DNA of 64,000 nt, from the NCBI GenBank assembly GCA_027563935.2, contig CM050451.1:99971565-100035564 (forward strand), read 5' to 3'. The first letter of the stretch is position 1, and every line of letters starts with the position of its first letter. The DNA comes from Costus lasius. Taxonomy: Eukaryota; Streptophyta; Magnoliopsida; Zingiberales; Costaceae. Position numbers and translations under genes: made by a program. The notes below the pieces were generated by a model, which saw only the letters and a program-made list of their open reading frames with translations, ran no database searches and was not told where the DNA came from. Shown here piece after piece: positions 1-10,255 of the stretch.

Positions 1-8
1 CTCCAACA
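1..8 (-). other. possible end of another nested LTR, cut by the window start
   Basis: Similarity to the family I LTR begins only at base 9 (AGATCGATGAG). The first eight bases (CTCCAACA) do not match what precedes that point in other LTRs, but they do resemble the CCCCAACA end of a reverse-oriented family I LTR. A further minus-strand insertion just left of the window would explain this. Eight bases are very little evidence. Confidence 0.3.
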
Positions 9-574
9 AGATCGATGAGATCAAGAGCATCAAGAGATGTACGGTTAGATCTTGAACCTTTTGGTTCATATAAGATCTAGACCAAGGCTTGGTTTGATTT
101 GGTCTTTGAACCAACTTCAATTAAACCAAATCGAATGGAACCGGTTCACTTTGGTGAACGTATGGTTTGAATGGTTCGATTAAGAGATGGTAACGTGGGA
201 GTTGAATGAGGAGTTAGTGCTTTCTATTTTTAGAAAGACGTTTTCCCTTGTTGAAAACGCAAAACGTTTTCGAACGTGAGAAGGCTCCTCACTCTCTCGC
301 CGACTTGCATCTTCTTCCTCTCATCTTGGGTGGTCTTCACACCAAGAAGGGGATTCGGCCAGTAAAAGGAATTCATCTCATCTCCTCCATACGACTAGGA
401 CACCTTGAAGCTTTGCTAGCACAAAGAAGACAAGGGAGTAGCCGTCTTCACCTTGTGTGCGTCCACTTTGGAGGAGAGCCCCATCGTTCTCTTGCTTCCA
501 AGTCGCCATCCAATCATGGCTATGGTATGATCCTTTTGTTTTGATCTATACAATCTTCAAGTTGATCATATATT
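9..574 (+). repeat. E2 5' LTR, left piece (family I)
   Basis: This matches the E2 3' LTR at 35190-35594 and 46221-46380, with roughly eight differences in the first 400 bases by eye. The start of the LTR is outside the window. It is interrupted at 574/575 by E1 and resumes at 10161. Bases 570-574 (ATATT) are the left copy of the E1 target duplication. A perfect hairpin with stem GTTCAC/GTGAAC lies at 144-159. Confidence 0.9.
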
Positions 575-2277
575 TGTAGAGTCCCCTTCAAGGGGGAGAG
601 AAACCCTAAGGAGGCGCAAGTGACCTTGTGGGTTATGTTATAGCAGCGGAATAAGGGTTTCATAATGATCATCGCATGCAATATGATCAACTACAACAAC
701 ATGAAAAATTCATACCGAAGCCATGTGTTGGATGGCGTCTTGAAAGAGAGAGCAAGAAAGATCTCCTCCAAAGGATGCGCACACAAGATGAGGATGCGCT
801 CACTTCCTTGGTACTCCTTGTGCTAGAAAGGTTCCAAGAGGTGTCGTTGATCGAAATCAAAGGGATAGATGAAGCTTTTCTTGCCTTTCCGAAAGAACTC
901 TCCAAAACCGTGAGTCTCCTTCACCACGCAAGAGCGTTGTCGAATGAGAGGGAGAACGAATCAATGAGGCGTTAAGAGAGGCGTTCCACACAAACGTGGG
1001 CGTTACTCTCAAATTAGCAAACCGCTTTCCAAATTTGGAAAGCCCTCAAAGCTTTGCGTTCAAGCGTTCACCAAGTGAACCAAACGCATACTCCCATATG
1101 AACCATGCGCTCACATGAGCCGGTTCAAAGCATTCGGTTCAATGACTAAACCAAGTTAGCCCAAGCATTGGTCCAGATAAAATCAAACCCTAAGATTCAA
1201 GATCTGACCGTTCATCTCTCGATGCTCCTGATCGCACCGATCTAGCATCAACTCTCTCGATCGAAGCTTACCGATCTCAAGCCCTAATCAATCATACATG
1301 ATCAGACCAGATCTCACTTACAATCAGAGATTAAATCCCTTTAAACTGAACCAAAACAATTTAGTCCACACGATCTGACTTAAGTAAGCCATATCATCAA
1401 ATTGTGCGACCCTGAGGGTTTCCTTTAAAAGTCGGTAACGATAACTCACGTTATCACGATCAGTGAGGGGTATCTAGCAACACATCACTGTCTCCCGATA
1501 TAGAGGAAAGAGTCTTCCAAGACTACACCCAAACCACAGCACAAGTGTGAATCAAACTCACAAGGCATACATGTTTCCTTTGCCATTGGATGTTCTTATT
1601 GGACAAGCATGTCAAGCCTGTAACTCCAATACGATGAGCATGATTAGATCAGATGAACACAGTCACCTGGGTATGGCCATACACTTTCTCAATCATCTCA
1701 TCTAGGGGGGCGCCCTTTTAGAACATCACAATCCTTAAACAAGGAGACGGCAATTCTATGTCTATCACTAGTGCCCTAACCTGATTCAAGCTCATCATTC
1801 AAGATAGTCTATAACCATTATATTTCAAATGATATTGAACTACCTCAAAACAATGACAATCATCATTTAGACAACACAAGTGATCTCAAGTCAGAGGAAA
1901 TGTGCTACTTGTTGCATTCAAGGATTATTCACATTGTGACAAACAATTGAATATCCTAGTAGGGTCTGTCCAGTACATCCAATGTACCCATGAGTCTACA
2001 TCTTATTCCATGCTCGAATCATCCTATAAGATTAGAATACATATTATTCTTAACCATATCAAGGCTGTCTCATGTTCACCAAGATACATCGACTAAGGAC
2101 ATATAGCATGTCTGCCTAGCTGATCAGCTTTGAGACATTATTCAGAAGTACACTTATTACAGCAGACAAGGTAACAAACTGAATAACAACCATGCCTTTA
2201 TAAACATAAGAGTTTATTACATGATACTGATACAAACCCAAGGCCTCAAACATTAGGCTTAAGGGCATACCCCAACA
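575..2277 (-). repeat. E1 3' LTR (family I)
   Basis: On the plus strand it begins TGTAGAGTCCCC and ends ATACCCCAACA, so read on the element strand it is TGTTGG...CTCTACA. It is 1703 bp, the same length as its partner at 8453-10155. A hairpin with stem GTTCAC/GTGAAC and loop CAA is at 1066-1080. Confidence 0.95.
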
Positions 2278-2292
2278 ATCTCCCACTTGCAC
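2278..2292 (-). other. E1 polypurine tract
   Basis: On the minus strand this reads GTGCAAGTGGGAGAT directly before the TGTTGG start of the 3' LTR. That is the expected place and composition for the plus-strand DNA primer. The same tract precedes every family I 3' LTR in the window. Confidence 0.85.
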
Positions 2293-2297
2293 TTAAT

Positions 2298-5200
2298 CTA
2301 ATAGTTGAGAAATCTCAAACCCATATTATTACAGTGCTTCTCATGCTTCTGCTGCGCCAGAGGCTTGGTAAGCGGGTCTGCCAGATTGTCATCTGTATGA
2401 ACCTTGCAGATTTTGATCTCGCCACGATCTATGATCTCCCTGATCAAGTGAAACCGTCTCTGTATGTGCTTGGACTTCTGGTGCGACCGTGGTTCCTTTG
2501 CTTGTGCGATTGCTCCAGTGTTATCACAGAAGATAACCAAAGGATCTGCATTTGAAGGAACGACACCAAGTTCTCTCACGAACTTACGAATCCATACTGC
2601 CTCCTTGGATGCTTCCGAGGCTGCAACATACTCGGCTTCTGTTGTGGAATCAGCAACAGTAGACTGTTTGAAACTCTTCCACACCACTGCTCCACCATTC
2701 AAGCTAAAAACATAGCCTGATTGCGATCGGAAATCATCCTGGTCAGACTGGAACGAAGCGTCAGTATATCCTTCAATACTGAGTTCTTCCTGACCACCAT
2801 ATATCAAGAACATATCTTTGGTCCTCCGCAGATATTTTAAAATGTTCTTGACTGCAATCCAGTGTGCCTGTCCTGGATTACTTTGGAAACGACTGGTCAC
2901 GTTTAACCCGTAAGCGACGTCTGGGCGAGTACACAACATCGCATACATGATGGACCCAATAGCCGAAGCATAAGGCGTATTGTCCATTTTATCTTTCTCA
3001 GTCTGTGTTTGTGGACACTGACTCTTCGAAAGACTCAGACCATGTCTGACTGGAAGATATCCTCTTTTAGAATTCTCTAAATGGAATCTCTCCAGGACTT
3101 TATCGATGTAAGTACTCTGGCACAACCCGAGAAGCCTCTTAGATCTATCCCTGTAGATCTTCACACCTAACACATAGGCTGCTTCTCCTAGATCTTTCAT
3201 CTGGAAACATTTCCTTAGCCATGCCTTAATCGCATGCATTTCAGGAATATCGTTTCCAATGATTAAGATATCATCGACGTAGAGGACTAGGAAAGTAATC
3301 ACGCTCCCACTAAACCTCTTATATACACACGGGTCATCTTCGTTCTTGATGAAACCAAACTCAGAGATTGATTCATCAAAATGAATATTCCAACTTCTTG
3401 ATGCTTGCTTAAGTCCATAAATAGACTTCTTTAACTTGCATATCTTATGACGATCTGATGGATTAGTGAAACCTTCTGGTTGTGTCATATACACATCCTC
3501 ATCCAGATTTCCATTAAGGAAAGCCGTCTTCACATCCATTTGCCAGATCCCATAATCATAATATGCAGCTATTGCGAAAAGAATCCGAATAGACTTGAAC
3601 ATGGCTACAGGAGAGAAAGTTTCATCATAATCTATCCCGTAGATTTGTTTGAAACCTTTCGCTACTAGCCTGCCTTTATAGGTAACCACGTTACCATCCA
3701 TGTCAATCTTCTTCTTGAAGATCCATTTACAGCCTATAGGGATTACTCCCGGAGGCGGATCAACCAAATCCCAGACTTGGTTATCTGACATGGAGTCCAT
3801 CTCGGCTCGCATAGCTTCTAGCCATCTAGCTGACTCCGGTCCACTGACCGCATCCGCATAAGTGAGGGGTTCATCATTATCAATGATGTAGACTCCGTCA
3901 TAGCGCTCAGGCTGTCGACGGATCCTTCCCGATCTTCGCGGTTCCCGTGATATCTGAGCCTCAGGTAGTTCAATAACCTGTTCAACCGGCTCAGGCTCAT
4001 CCAACTGTGCTTGACTACTTTGTCCTTCCTCTGGATTCTCATCCAGCTTTATTTCTCTCCCACTGGCCTCTTGCAGAAGAAACTCCTTCTCAAGAAAAAT
4101 AGCCGTCCGAGCAACAAAAACCTTGTTCTCTTTGGGATCGTAGAAATAATAACCCTTAGTTTCCTTAGGGTAACCGACAAAGATACATTTCTCAGATCTG
4201 CTCTCCAGTTTCTCAGAGGCGAGCTTTTTGACATAAGCCTCGCAGCCCCAGATCCTGATAAACGTCAAGCTCGGCTGTTTCCCATACCATAACTCATATG
4301 GAGTCTTTGAAACTGCCTTGGATGGCACTCGGTTTAGTACCTTTGCAGCTGTCTCCAGTGCAAATCCCCAAAAGGAGTAAGGTAGAGTAGCCTGACTCAT
4401 CATAGAACGGACCATATCAAGTAACGTTCTATTTCTCCTCTTGGACACACCATTCCATTGCGGTGTTCCTGGCGGAGTGAGCTGTGAGACAATCCCACAC
4501 TCCTTCAGATAGTCAGTAAACGCATGACTCAAGTATTCTCCACCTCGATCAGAACGAAGTGCCTTGATATTTCGGCCTAGCTGATTTTGTACTTCATTCT
4601 TGAACTCTTTGAACTTGTCAAAAGATTCACTCTTATGTCTCATTAGATAGACATAACCATACCTACTGAAATCATCAGTAAAGGTAATGAAGTACTGATA
4701 GCCACCTCTGGCATGTTTACTAAATGGCCCACACACATCACTGTGTATAAGGTCAAGTAAACCTGAAGCCCTTTGACCTTTGTTAGGAAAAGGTGACTTC
4801 GTCATTTTACCCATTAAACAAGCTTTGCATGTATCAATATCCTCATAGGAGAATGATCCCAGCAGTCCATGGTCATGCAACCGCTTAATGCGCTTCTTGT
4901 TAATATGGCCTAAACGACTATGCCATAGCAAGGTGCTGTCATCAGCATACTTGGCTTTCTTATTATCAATGTTTTGTATAGAATATTCCATGTCCAACAT
5001 GAATAACGCATTGTTAATGGAACCAGTAGCATAAACAATATTATCATAAGATAAAACACACTTTGAAATATTGCATTCAAAGGAAAATCCTTTCCTGACA
5101 AGAGCAGGAATAGAGATAATATTCTTGGTAATACTGGGTAGAAAATAACAATTGTTTAATTCTAATACAAAGCCAGATGGTAATGAGATGAAATAGTCTC

Positions 5201-6182
5201 CTACAGCAACAGCAGCAACCCGTGCCCCGTTTCCAACGCGTAGGTCCACCTCATGCTGCCCCACCTGTCTTCTTCTCTTGAGTTCCTGTACATTTGAACA
5301 AATGTGAACTCCACATGCAGTGTCCAACACCCATGAAATTGAAGAAGATGAAACCATGACTTCCGTCACGTAAATACCTGAGCCAGAGGCAATGCTTCCC
5401 CTCTTGTCTCCTTGGAGCGCTTTACAGTCCTTTTTCCAGTGACCCAGCTGGCCACAGTGGAAACACCTGTATTCCTTGGACCGCTTGACCTTTTGCTTCA
5501 GAGCCTTGTTGTAGTTCTTGACTGGGGCTTTGCCCTTCTTCCCTTTCTTCTTGTTCCTAGAAGGAACCATTAAGACAAAGGTTGAAGGCTTGCCCTTCAG
5601 AGTTTCCTCAGTAGTCAAGAGCATATTCAGCAGTTCTGCCGGAGTACAATCGATTTTGTTCATATTAAAGTTAATGATGAACGCATCGAAAGAAGGCGGA
5701 AGAGACTGCAGACTAATGTCTACAGCAAGCTCCTGATTGATGGTATGCCCCAGTTTCTCTAGAGCCTCCTTGTGCCCAATCATCTTGAGCACGTGAGCTC
5801 CTACTGGGCTCCCTTCAGCCAGTTTGCTCTGAAAGAAAAGCTTTGTCAGATTATAGCGTTCTGTCCTCGCCTGTGCAGCATACAACATCTTGAGGTTCGC
5901 TATAATCTCTATAGCCGACATATCCTCATGCTGACGCTGCAGCGGTGGCGTCATAGACGCTAGCATCAGGCAAGCGACATCAATGCTATCATTGACGTGC
6001 TTTTCGTAGGCATCTCGAACCGCCCTTGCGGCGTTCAGAGCGGGTTGAGGCGGTACAGCCGTCTCGAGGACATACAGTTTCCTCTCAGCCTTAAGAACAA
6101 TCTTAAGGTGTCCGTACCAGTCTGAGAAGTTCGGCCCAGCAAACTTCTCCCTTTCCAGTAGGGATCGCACATTGAAGCTCAT
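2298..6182 (-). CDS. gag-pol: E1 Gag-Pol polyprotein, open but with an integrase active-site change
   Basis: This is a single 1294-codon frame. It starts at the ATG used by the other intact copies (MSFNVRSLLERE) and ends 20 bases before the LTR. Domains in order: Gag about 1-235; zinc knuckle 240-253 (CFHCGQLGHWKKDC); aspartic protease with D-T-A at 287-289; GAG-pre-integrase about 415-460; integrase core with D482 and D545; reverse transcriptase about 805-1045 with YVDD at 968-971; RNase H about 1130-1260, with acidic residues in YTDAS, TEAEY and FCDN. The third integrase catalytic residue, expected 35 residues after D545, is Lys581 (SKRRN) where intact copies have Glu. The codon change is GAG to AAG at a CpG. 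The copy can probably still make Gag and RT, but integration from its own enzyme should fail. Confidence 0.93.
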   Translation of the reverse strand: MSFNVRSLLEREKFAGPNFSDWYGHLKIVLKAERKLYVLETAVPPQPALNAARAVRDAYEKHVNDSIDVACLMLASMTPPLQRQHEDMSAIEIIANLKMLYAAQARTERYNLTKLFFQSKLAEGSPVGAHVLKMIGHKEALEKLGHTINQELAVDISLQSLPPSFDAFIINFNMNKIDCTPAELLNMLLTTEETLKGKPSTFVLMVPSRNKKKGKKGKAPVKNYNKALKQKVKRSKEYRCFHCGQLGHWKKDCKALQGDKRGSIASGSGIYVTEVMVSSSSISWVLDTACGVHICSNVQELKRRRQVGQHEVDLRVGNGARVAAVAVGDYFISLPSGFVLELNNCYFLPSITKNIISIPALVRKGFSFECNISKCVLSYDNIVYATGSINNALFMLDMEYSIQNIDNKKAKYADDSTLLWHSRLGHINKKRIKRLHDHGLLGSFSYEDIDTCKACLMGKMTKSPFPNKGQRASGLLDLIHSDVCGPFSKHARGGYQYFITFTDDFSRYGYVYLMRHKSESFDKFKEFKNEVQNQLGRNIKALRSDRGGEYLSHAFTDYLKECGIVSQLTPPGTPQWNGVSKRRNRTLLDMVRSMMSQATLPYSFWGFALETAAKVLNRVPSKAVSKTPYELWYGKQPSLTFIRIWGCEAYVKKLASEKLESRSEKCIFVGYPKETKGYYFYDPKENKVFVARTAIFLEKEFLLQEASGREIKLDENPEEGQSSQAQLDEPEPVEQVIELPEAQISREPRRSGRIRRQPERYDGVYIIDNDEPLTYADAVSGPESARWLEAMRAEMDSMSDNQVWDLVDPPPGVIPIGCKWIFKKKIDMDGNVVTYKGRLVAKGFKQIYGIDYDETFSPVAMFKSIRILFAIAAYYDYGIWQMDVKTAFLNGNLDEDVYMTQPEGFTNPSDRHKICKLKKSIYGLKQASRSWNIHFDESISEFGFIKNEDDPCVYKRFSGSVITFLVLYVDDILIIGNDIPEMHAIKAWLRKCFQMKDLGEAAYVLGVKIYRDRSKRLLGLCQSTYIDKVLERFHLENSKRGYLPVRHGLSLSKSQCPQTQTEKDKMDNTPYASAIGSIMYAMLCTRPDVAYGLNVTSRFQSNPGQAHWIAVKNILKYLRRTKDMFLIYGGQEELSIEGYTDASFQSDQDDFRSQSGYVFSLNGGAVVWKSFKQSTVADSTTEAEYVAASEASKEAVWIRKFVRELGVVPSNADPLVIFCDNTGAIAQAKEPRSHQKSKHIQRRFHLIREIIDRGEIKICKVHTDDNLADPLTKPLAQQKHEKHCNNMGLRFLNY
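5286..5377 (-). other. E1 putative gag-terminating intron (92 nt)
   Basis: On the element strand a CAG/GTATTT donor and a TGTACAG/G acceptor bracket the protease active site. Removing 92 nt shifts the frame and brings in a TGA after about 11 codons. Motif evidence only; see the finding on all copies. Confidence 0.4.
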
Positions 6183-6491
6183 GGTGTTCGTTGCTGCAGG
6201 AATCTACAACAATGCAAGAACAGCAAGGTCAGTATCAATGTTAAGAATCAATCAGGACTTAAGAAAGATTCTTTTTCTCACTATTTTATCTGACTGAAAA
6301 ATCCAGCAAAACAGCCCGAAAGAGTGACACTCTTTTAGTGAGATGGGATCCAGATTTCATACTTGGTCTCCGCGTCCCGCTCAGGCGAGATAAGATGCAC
6401 AGAGAGTTCAAGCACTAATCTCTGGTAGGCAGTCCTTGCCAATCGCAAACCCGTGCGATTCCCCTTCATCTGGGCAATCCAGCAGACTGTG

Positions 6492-6713
6492 CCAACTGAG
6501 TTGGTACAACACAATCTCTGATCCCACAGATGGCTGCCTCCATGTGCTACCATATGCGCCACATATGTAGCCTACATGGTCAAGCTGACCCGACCTACTC
6601 CCTGGACCACCACGTGCTATGCTGAGCAACGAGAAGCAATAAATCCCTTCTCTGTAACACGTAGGTGTAATCCCGCACCGTCTGAAGATAGATGGACGTG
6701 CCCACTGAGTGGG
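6492..6713 (-). other. E1 twin ACTCAGT hairpins
   Basis: On the element strand CCC-ACTCAGT-GGG (6713-6701) is followed by CCA-ACTCAGT-TGG (6504-6492), 209 nt apart. Both are preceded by GTGTTGTA and followed by CAC. The stem change C:G to A:T is compensatory. Confidence 0.6.
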
Positions 6714-7754
6714 TACAACACGGCTCCAACGATAGTCAGAACAGTGAGGTTTCGCGTCAGAAGGCTTACGAGCTTGATATTTCAGCGTTGGATTTTAACG
6801 GTCTTTTATCTTCTTCACTATCATGCAATTCCTATGGTGATAGCAGAAGATAAATAAATCATGCTGTTCTACTTATATAAACAATAAAAGAAAGCATACA
6901 TCTTATGTGGTAAAAGCCCATAGCCTAAGTAAGACCTTAATTTATCTTAAGTCTTCACTTGCTTTTCTTCATGGGTTTTTAGCTGCTCATTTGGCCCAAC
7001 CCAGGGCCCTAGCGCTCAATGCAGCTCAGGTGCACCCACCAGCTGAATGTGCCTCTGCGATGTGTGCTTTTGTGCTCTTGTCTAATCAAAATACATTTTG
7101 ATCTATCTAGACAAGCTTGACACGCAGGTCAAATATACAATAAATTAATTAAAAATGTGATTCGCAGATCACAATAAAATTAATTTACAAGTTTAATTCC
7201 AGGCACGCAGGCCCCAGCACAGCACACATTTAACATGGGCAGGCCACATAAGAATAAATAAACAAGCACATGGTATACACTCAACATGTGATCCATATAA
7301 CAAGAAAATAAAATTTTGAAAACCCCATTGGCATCAATTTTAATTTTCTTATGTACCCTACAACCTTACAATGGTCCATTGATAGGGATCCACTCATCCA
7401 TCTAGTCAGATCTACTGCCCTTGCATGCACCAAGTCCTAACTGACTTGAGTCGACCTAATGGTCAACCATGCATGCGCAAAGGGCTGAACAACCCTCATG
7501 AGTTTCAGCAAGCGGGTGTGACCCCGGGCCTAACTCATGTGTGTTCGTTAGTCGTCTCAATCAGACCTCACTACACGCCTGTGATGCAATCGACCTATAG
7601 CCACCTTGTGCTTGCGCACAGGTGCCATCTGGTCGATCCATCTAGGCTGTCAGATGGTCTGATCAGACTAGTTTGATCCATTCTAAATGATGCTTTCAAC
7701 CCCATCAACCCATCTAAGGGATTATAGTAGGTGCATTAGATCTAATGGGCGCGC

Positions 7755-7928
7755 TGTCACATCCCGCTTAGTAAGCAAACTATTTATTAACTTGGTGAGC
7801 CGATTTGCAACGTGACCCAATTTATTAAAATGCTTAAGCCCAAGTTAACAATAGCAAGCCCACTAACCCTTATATACTATATAATGTTTCCTTCCACTCC
7901 CAATGTGGGACTAAACCGGGGTATTACA
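7755..7928 (-). repeat. TRIM 3' LTR (174 bp)
   Basis: On the plus strand it begins TGTCACATCCCG and ends GGGGTATTACA. It is followed by the complement of the polypurine tract (ATCTCCCCCACTT). Confidence 0.9.
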
Positions 7929-8082
7929 ATCTCCCCCACTTAAGACTTGACGTCCTCGTCAAGCCCACATCCCTTAGTCGGCAGCATGTGAGGTCAGCCC
8001 AATGGCGGCTCCACCATCCACGGTAGCCCTTTCCTATTGGCCTCTCACCATGCTTAGGACTAAGTTTTGCTCTGATACCATT

Positions 8083-8256
8083 TGTTACAACTCACTTAGT
8101 AAGCAAACTATTTATTAACTTGGTGAGCCGATTTGCAACGTGACCCAATTTATTAAAATGCTTAAGCCCAAGTTAACAATAGCAAGCCCACTAACCCTTA
8201 TATACTATATAATGTTTCCTTCCACTCCCAATGTGGGACTAAACCGGGGTATTACA
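8083..8256 (-). repeat. TRIM 5' LTR (174 bp)
   Basis: On the plus strand it begins TGTTACAACTCA and ends GGGGTATTACA. It is preceded by the complement of a tRNA-Met primer site (GCTCTGATACCATT). Apart from the first 12 bases it is identical to its partner. Confidence 0.9.
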
Positions 8257-8437
8257 CGCGCAAGATAAGTTTTTCTTTTCAAAACATTAACAAGCGCCAA
8301 CCAAAACATTATACATGCGCAAAACATGAAAAACATATGTAATCATTTTCGCATGTAATCTAACTTATAGATCTAAGCATGATGCGCAAACATGGATCAC
8401 AAAACATGGTATAGCAATCATAAAACATGCATCAACC

Positions 8438-8452
8438 GGCTCTGATACCAAT
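8438..8452 (-). other. E1 primer binding site
   Basis: On the minus strand this reads ATTGGTATCAGAGCC immediately after the 5' LTR. It is complementary to the 3' end of plant initiator Met-tRNA. Confidence 0.85.
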
Positions 8453-10155
8453 TGTAGAGTCCCCATCAAGGGGGAGCGAAACCCTAAGGAGGCGCAAGTG
8501 ACCTTGTGGGTTATGTTATAGCAGCGGAATAAGGGTTTCATAATGATCATCGCATGCAATATGATCAACTACAACAACATGAAAAATTCATACCGAAGCC
8601 ATGTGTTGGATGGCGTCTTGAAAGAGAGAGCAAGAAAGATCTCCTCCAAAGGATGCGCACACAAGATGAGGATGCGCTCACTTCCTTGGTACTCCTTGTG
8701 CTAGCAAGGTTCCAAGAGGTGTCGTTGATCGAAATCAAAGGGATGGATGAAGCTTTTCTTGCCTTTCCGAAAGAACTCTCCAAAACCGTGAGTCTCCTTC
8801 ACCACGCAAGAGCGTTGTCGAATGAGAGGGAGAACGAATCAATGAGGCGTTAAGAGAGGCGTTCCACACAAACGTGGGCGTTACTCTCAAATTAGCAAAC
8901 CGCTTTCCAAATTTGGAAAGCCCTCAAAGCTTTGCGTTCAAGCATTCACCAAGTGAACCAAACGCATACTCCCATATGAACCATGCGCTCACATGAGCCG
9001 GTTCAAAGCATTCGGTTCAATGACTAAACCAAGTTAGCCCAAGCATTGGTCCAGATAAAATCAAACCCTAAGATTCAAGATCTGACCGTTCATCTCTCGA
9101 TGCTCCTGATCGCACCGATCTAGCATCAACTCTCTCGATCGAAGCTTACCGATCTCAAGCCCTAATCTATCATACATGATCAGACCAGATCTCACTTACA
9201 ATCAGAGATTAAATCCCTTTAAACTGAACCAAAACAATTTAGTCCACACGATCTGACTTAAGTAAGCCATATCATCAAATTGTGCGACCCTGAGGGTTTC
9301 CTTTAAATGTCGGTAACGATAACTCACGTTATCACGATCAGTGAGGGGTATCTAGCAACACATCACTGTCTCCCAATATAGAGGAAAGAGTCTTCCAAGA
9401 CTACACCCAAACCACAGCACAAGTGTGAATCAAACTCACAAGGCATACATGTTTCCTTTGCCATTGGATGTTCTTATTGGACAAGCATGTCAAGCCTGTA
9501 ACTCCAATACGATGAGCATGATTAGATCAGATGAACACAGTCACCTGGGTATGGCCATACACTTTCTCAATCATCTCATCTAGGGGGGGGCCCTTTTAGA
9601 ACATCACAATCCTTAAACAAGGAGACGGCAATTCTATGTCTATCACTAGTGCCCTAACCTGATTCAAGCTCATCATTCAAGATAGTCTATAACCATTATA
9701 TTTCAAATGATATTGAACTACCTCAAAACAATGACAATCATCATTTAGAAAACACAAGTGATCTCAAGTCAGAGGAAATGTGCCACTTGTTGCATTCAAG
9801 GATTATTCACATTGTGACAAACAATTGAATATCCTAGTAGGGTCTGTCTAGTACATCCAATGTACCCATGAGTCTACATCTTATTCCATGCTCGAAGCAT
9901 CCTATAAGATTAGAATACATATTAGTCTTAACCATATCAAGGCTGTCTCATGTTCACCAAGATACATCGACTAAGGACATATAGCATGTCAGCCTAGCTG
10001 ATCAGCTTTGAGACATTATTCAGAAGTACACTTATTACAGCAGACAAGGTAACAAACTGAATAACAACCATGCCTTTATAAACATAAGAGTTTATTACAT
10101 GATACTGATACAAACCCAAGGCCTCAAACATTAGGCTTAAGGGCATACCCCAACA
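8453..10155 (-). repeat. E1 5' LTR (family I)
   Basis: It is 1703 bp, TGTAGAGTCCCC to ATACCCCAACA on the plus strand. It differs from 575-2277 at scattered sites, such as G/A in the GATAGATG/GATGGATG stretch. It is followed by the right ATATT target duplicate. Confidence 0.95.
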
Positions 10156-10160
10156 ATATT

Positions 10161-10241
10161 CATGCATGCGATCCTAGGAAACCCTAGATTCCGCCTTTGC
10201 AAAATTTTATATGCGCCATATTAGGGTTTCGCCCCCTTTCA
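10161..10241 (+). repeat. E2 5' LTR, right piece
   Basis: This continues the LTR broken at base 574; 10156-10160 is the duplicated ATATT. It ends GCCCCCTTTCA, directly followed by the primer site. The same 81 bases close the E2 3' LTR at 46380-46460. Confidence 0.92.
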
Positions 10242-10255
10242 ATTGGTATCAGAGC
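10242..10255 (+). other. E2 primer binding site
   Basis: ATTGGTATCAGAGC lies immediately after the 5' LTR and is complementary to initiator Met-tRNA. Confidence 0.85.

Larger units (their letters stand above)
7755..8256 (-). mobile_element. TRIM (miniature LTR retrotransposon) inside the E1 leader
   Basis: The element is 502 bp, with two 174-bp terminal repeats (7755-7928 and 8083-8256) around a 154-bp core. The core ends are a polypurine tract (minus strand AAGTGGGGGAGAT) and a primer site (minus strand AATGGTATCAGAGC), so the element is minus-oriented and has no coding capacity. The target duplication CGCGC is at 7750-7754 and 8257-8261. The two repeats differ only at four sites, all in the first 12 bases of the plus-strand reading (TGTCACATCCCG versus TGTTACAACTCA). 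Its LTR contains AGTCCCACATTGGG and a TATATAA run. No 5S rRNA-like part is visible, which argues against the Cassandra TRIM. Confidence 0.92.
6183..8452 (-). other. E1 untranslated leader
   Basis: About 2.27 kb lies between the primer site and the gag ATG, including the 502-bp TRIM. No long open frame is present. It contains the twin-hairpin module (6492-6713). It lacks the TTCGA hairpin found in E2-E5, with the same breakpoint as E7. The sequence just before the ATG on the element strand has a CTGAC-like branch site, a T-rich stretch and a TAG, as at a 3' splice site. Confidence 0.8.
575..10155 (-). mobile_element. E1: full-length copia LTR retrotransposon (family I), inserted in the E2 5' LTR
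   Basis: On the minus strand the order is 5' LTR (8453-10155), primer site, leader, gag-pol (6182-2298), polypurine tract, 3' LTR (575-2277). Both LTRs are 1703 bp and differ at about 14-16 sites by eye, a little under 1%. The target duplication ATATT is at 570-574 and 10156-10160; the uninterrupted sequence can be read at 46366-46395 in the other E2 LTR. The leader carries a TRIM insertion. The coding frame is open but the integrase has lost a catalytic residue, so E1 is probably not autonomous. Confidence 0.95.

Noticed and set aside
676..975. 99-codon frames in both E1 LTRs (676-975 and 8554-8853)
   Set aside because: They lie inside an LTR, differ in other copies, and show no domain or codon pattern. 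Their repetition is LTR identity.
7755..8256. Cassandra-type TRIM
   Set aside because: I see no 5S rRNA-like sequence with Pol III boxes in the 174-bp LTRs, so only a generic TRIM call is justified.
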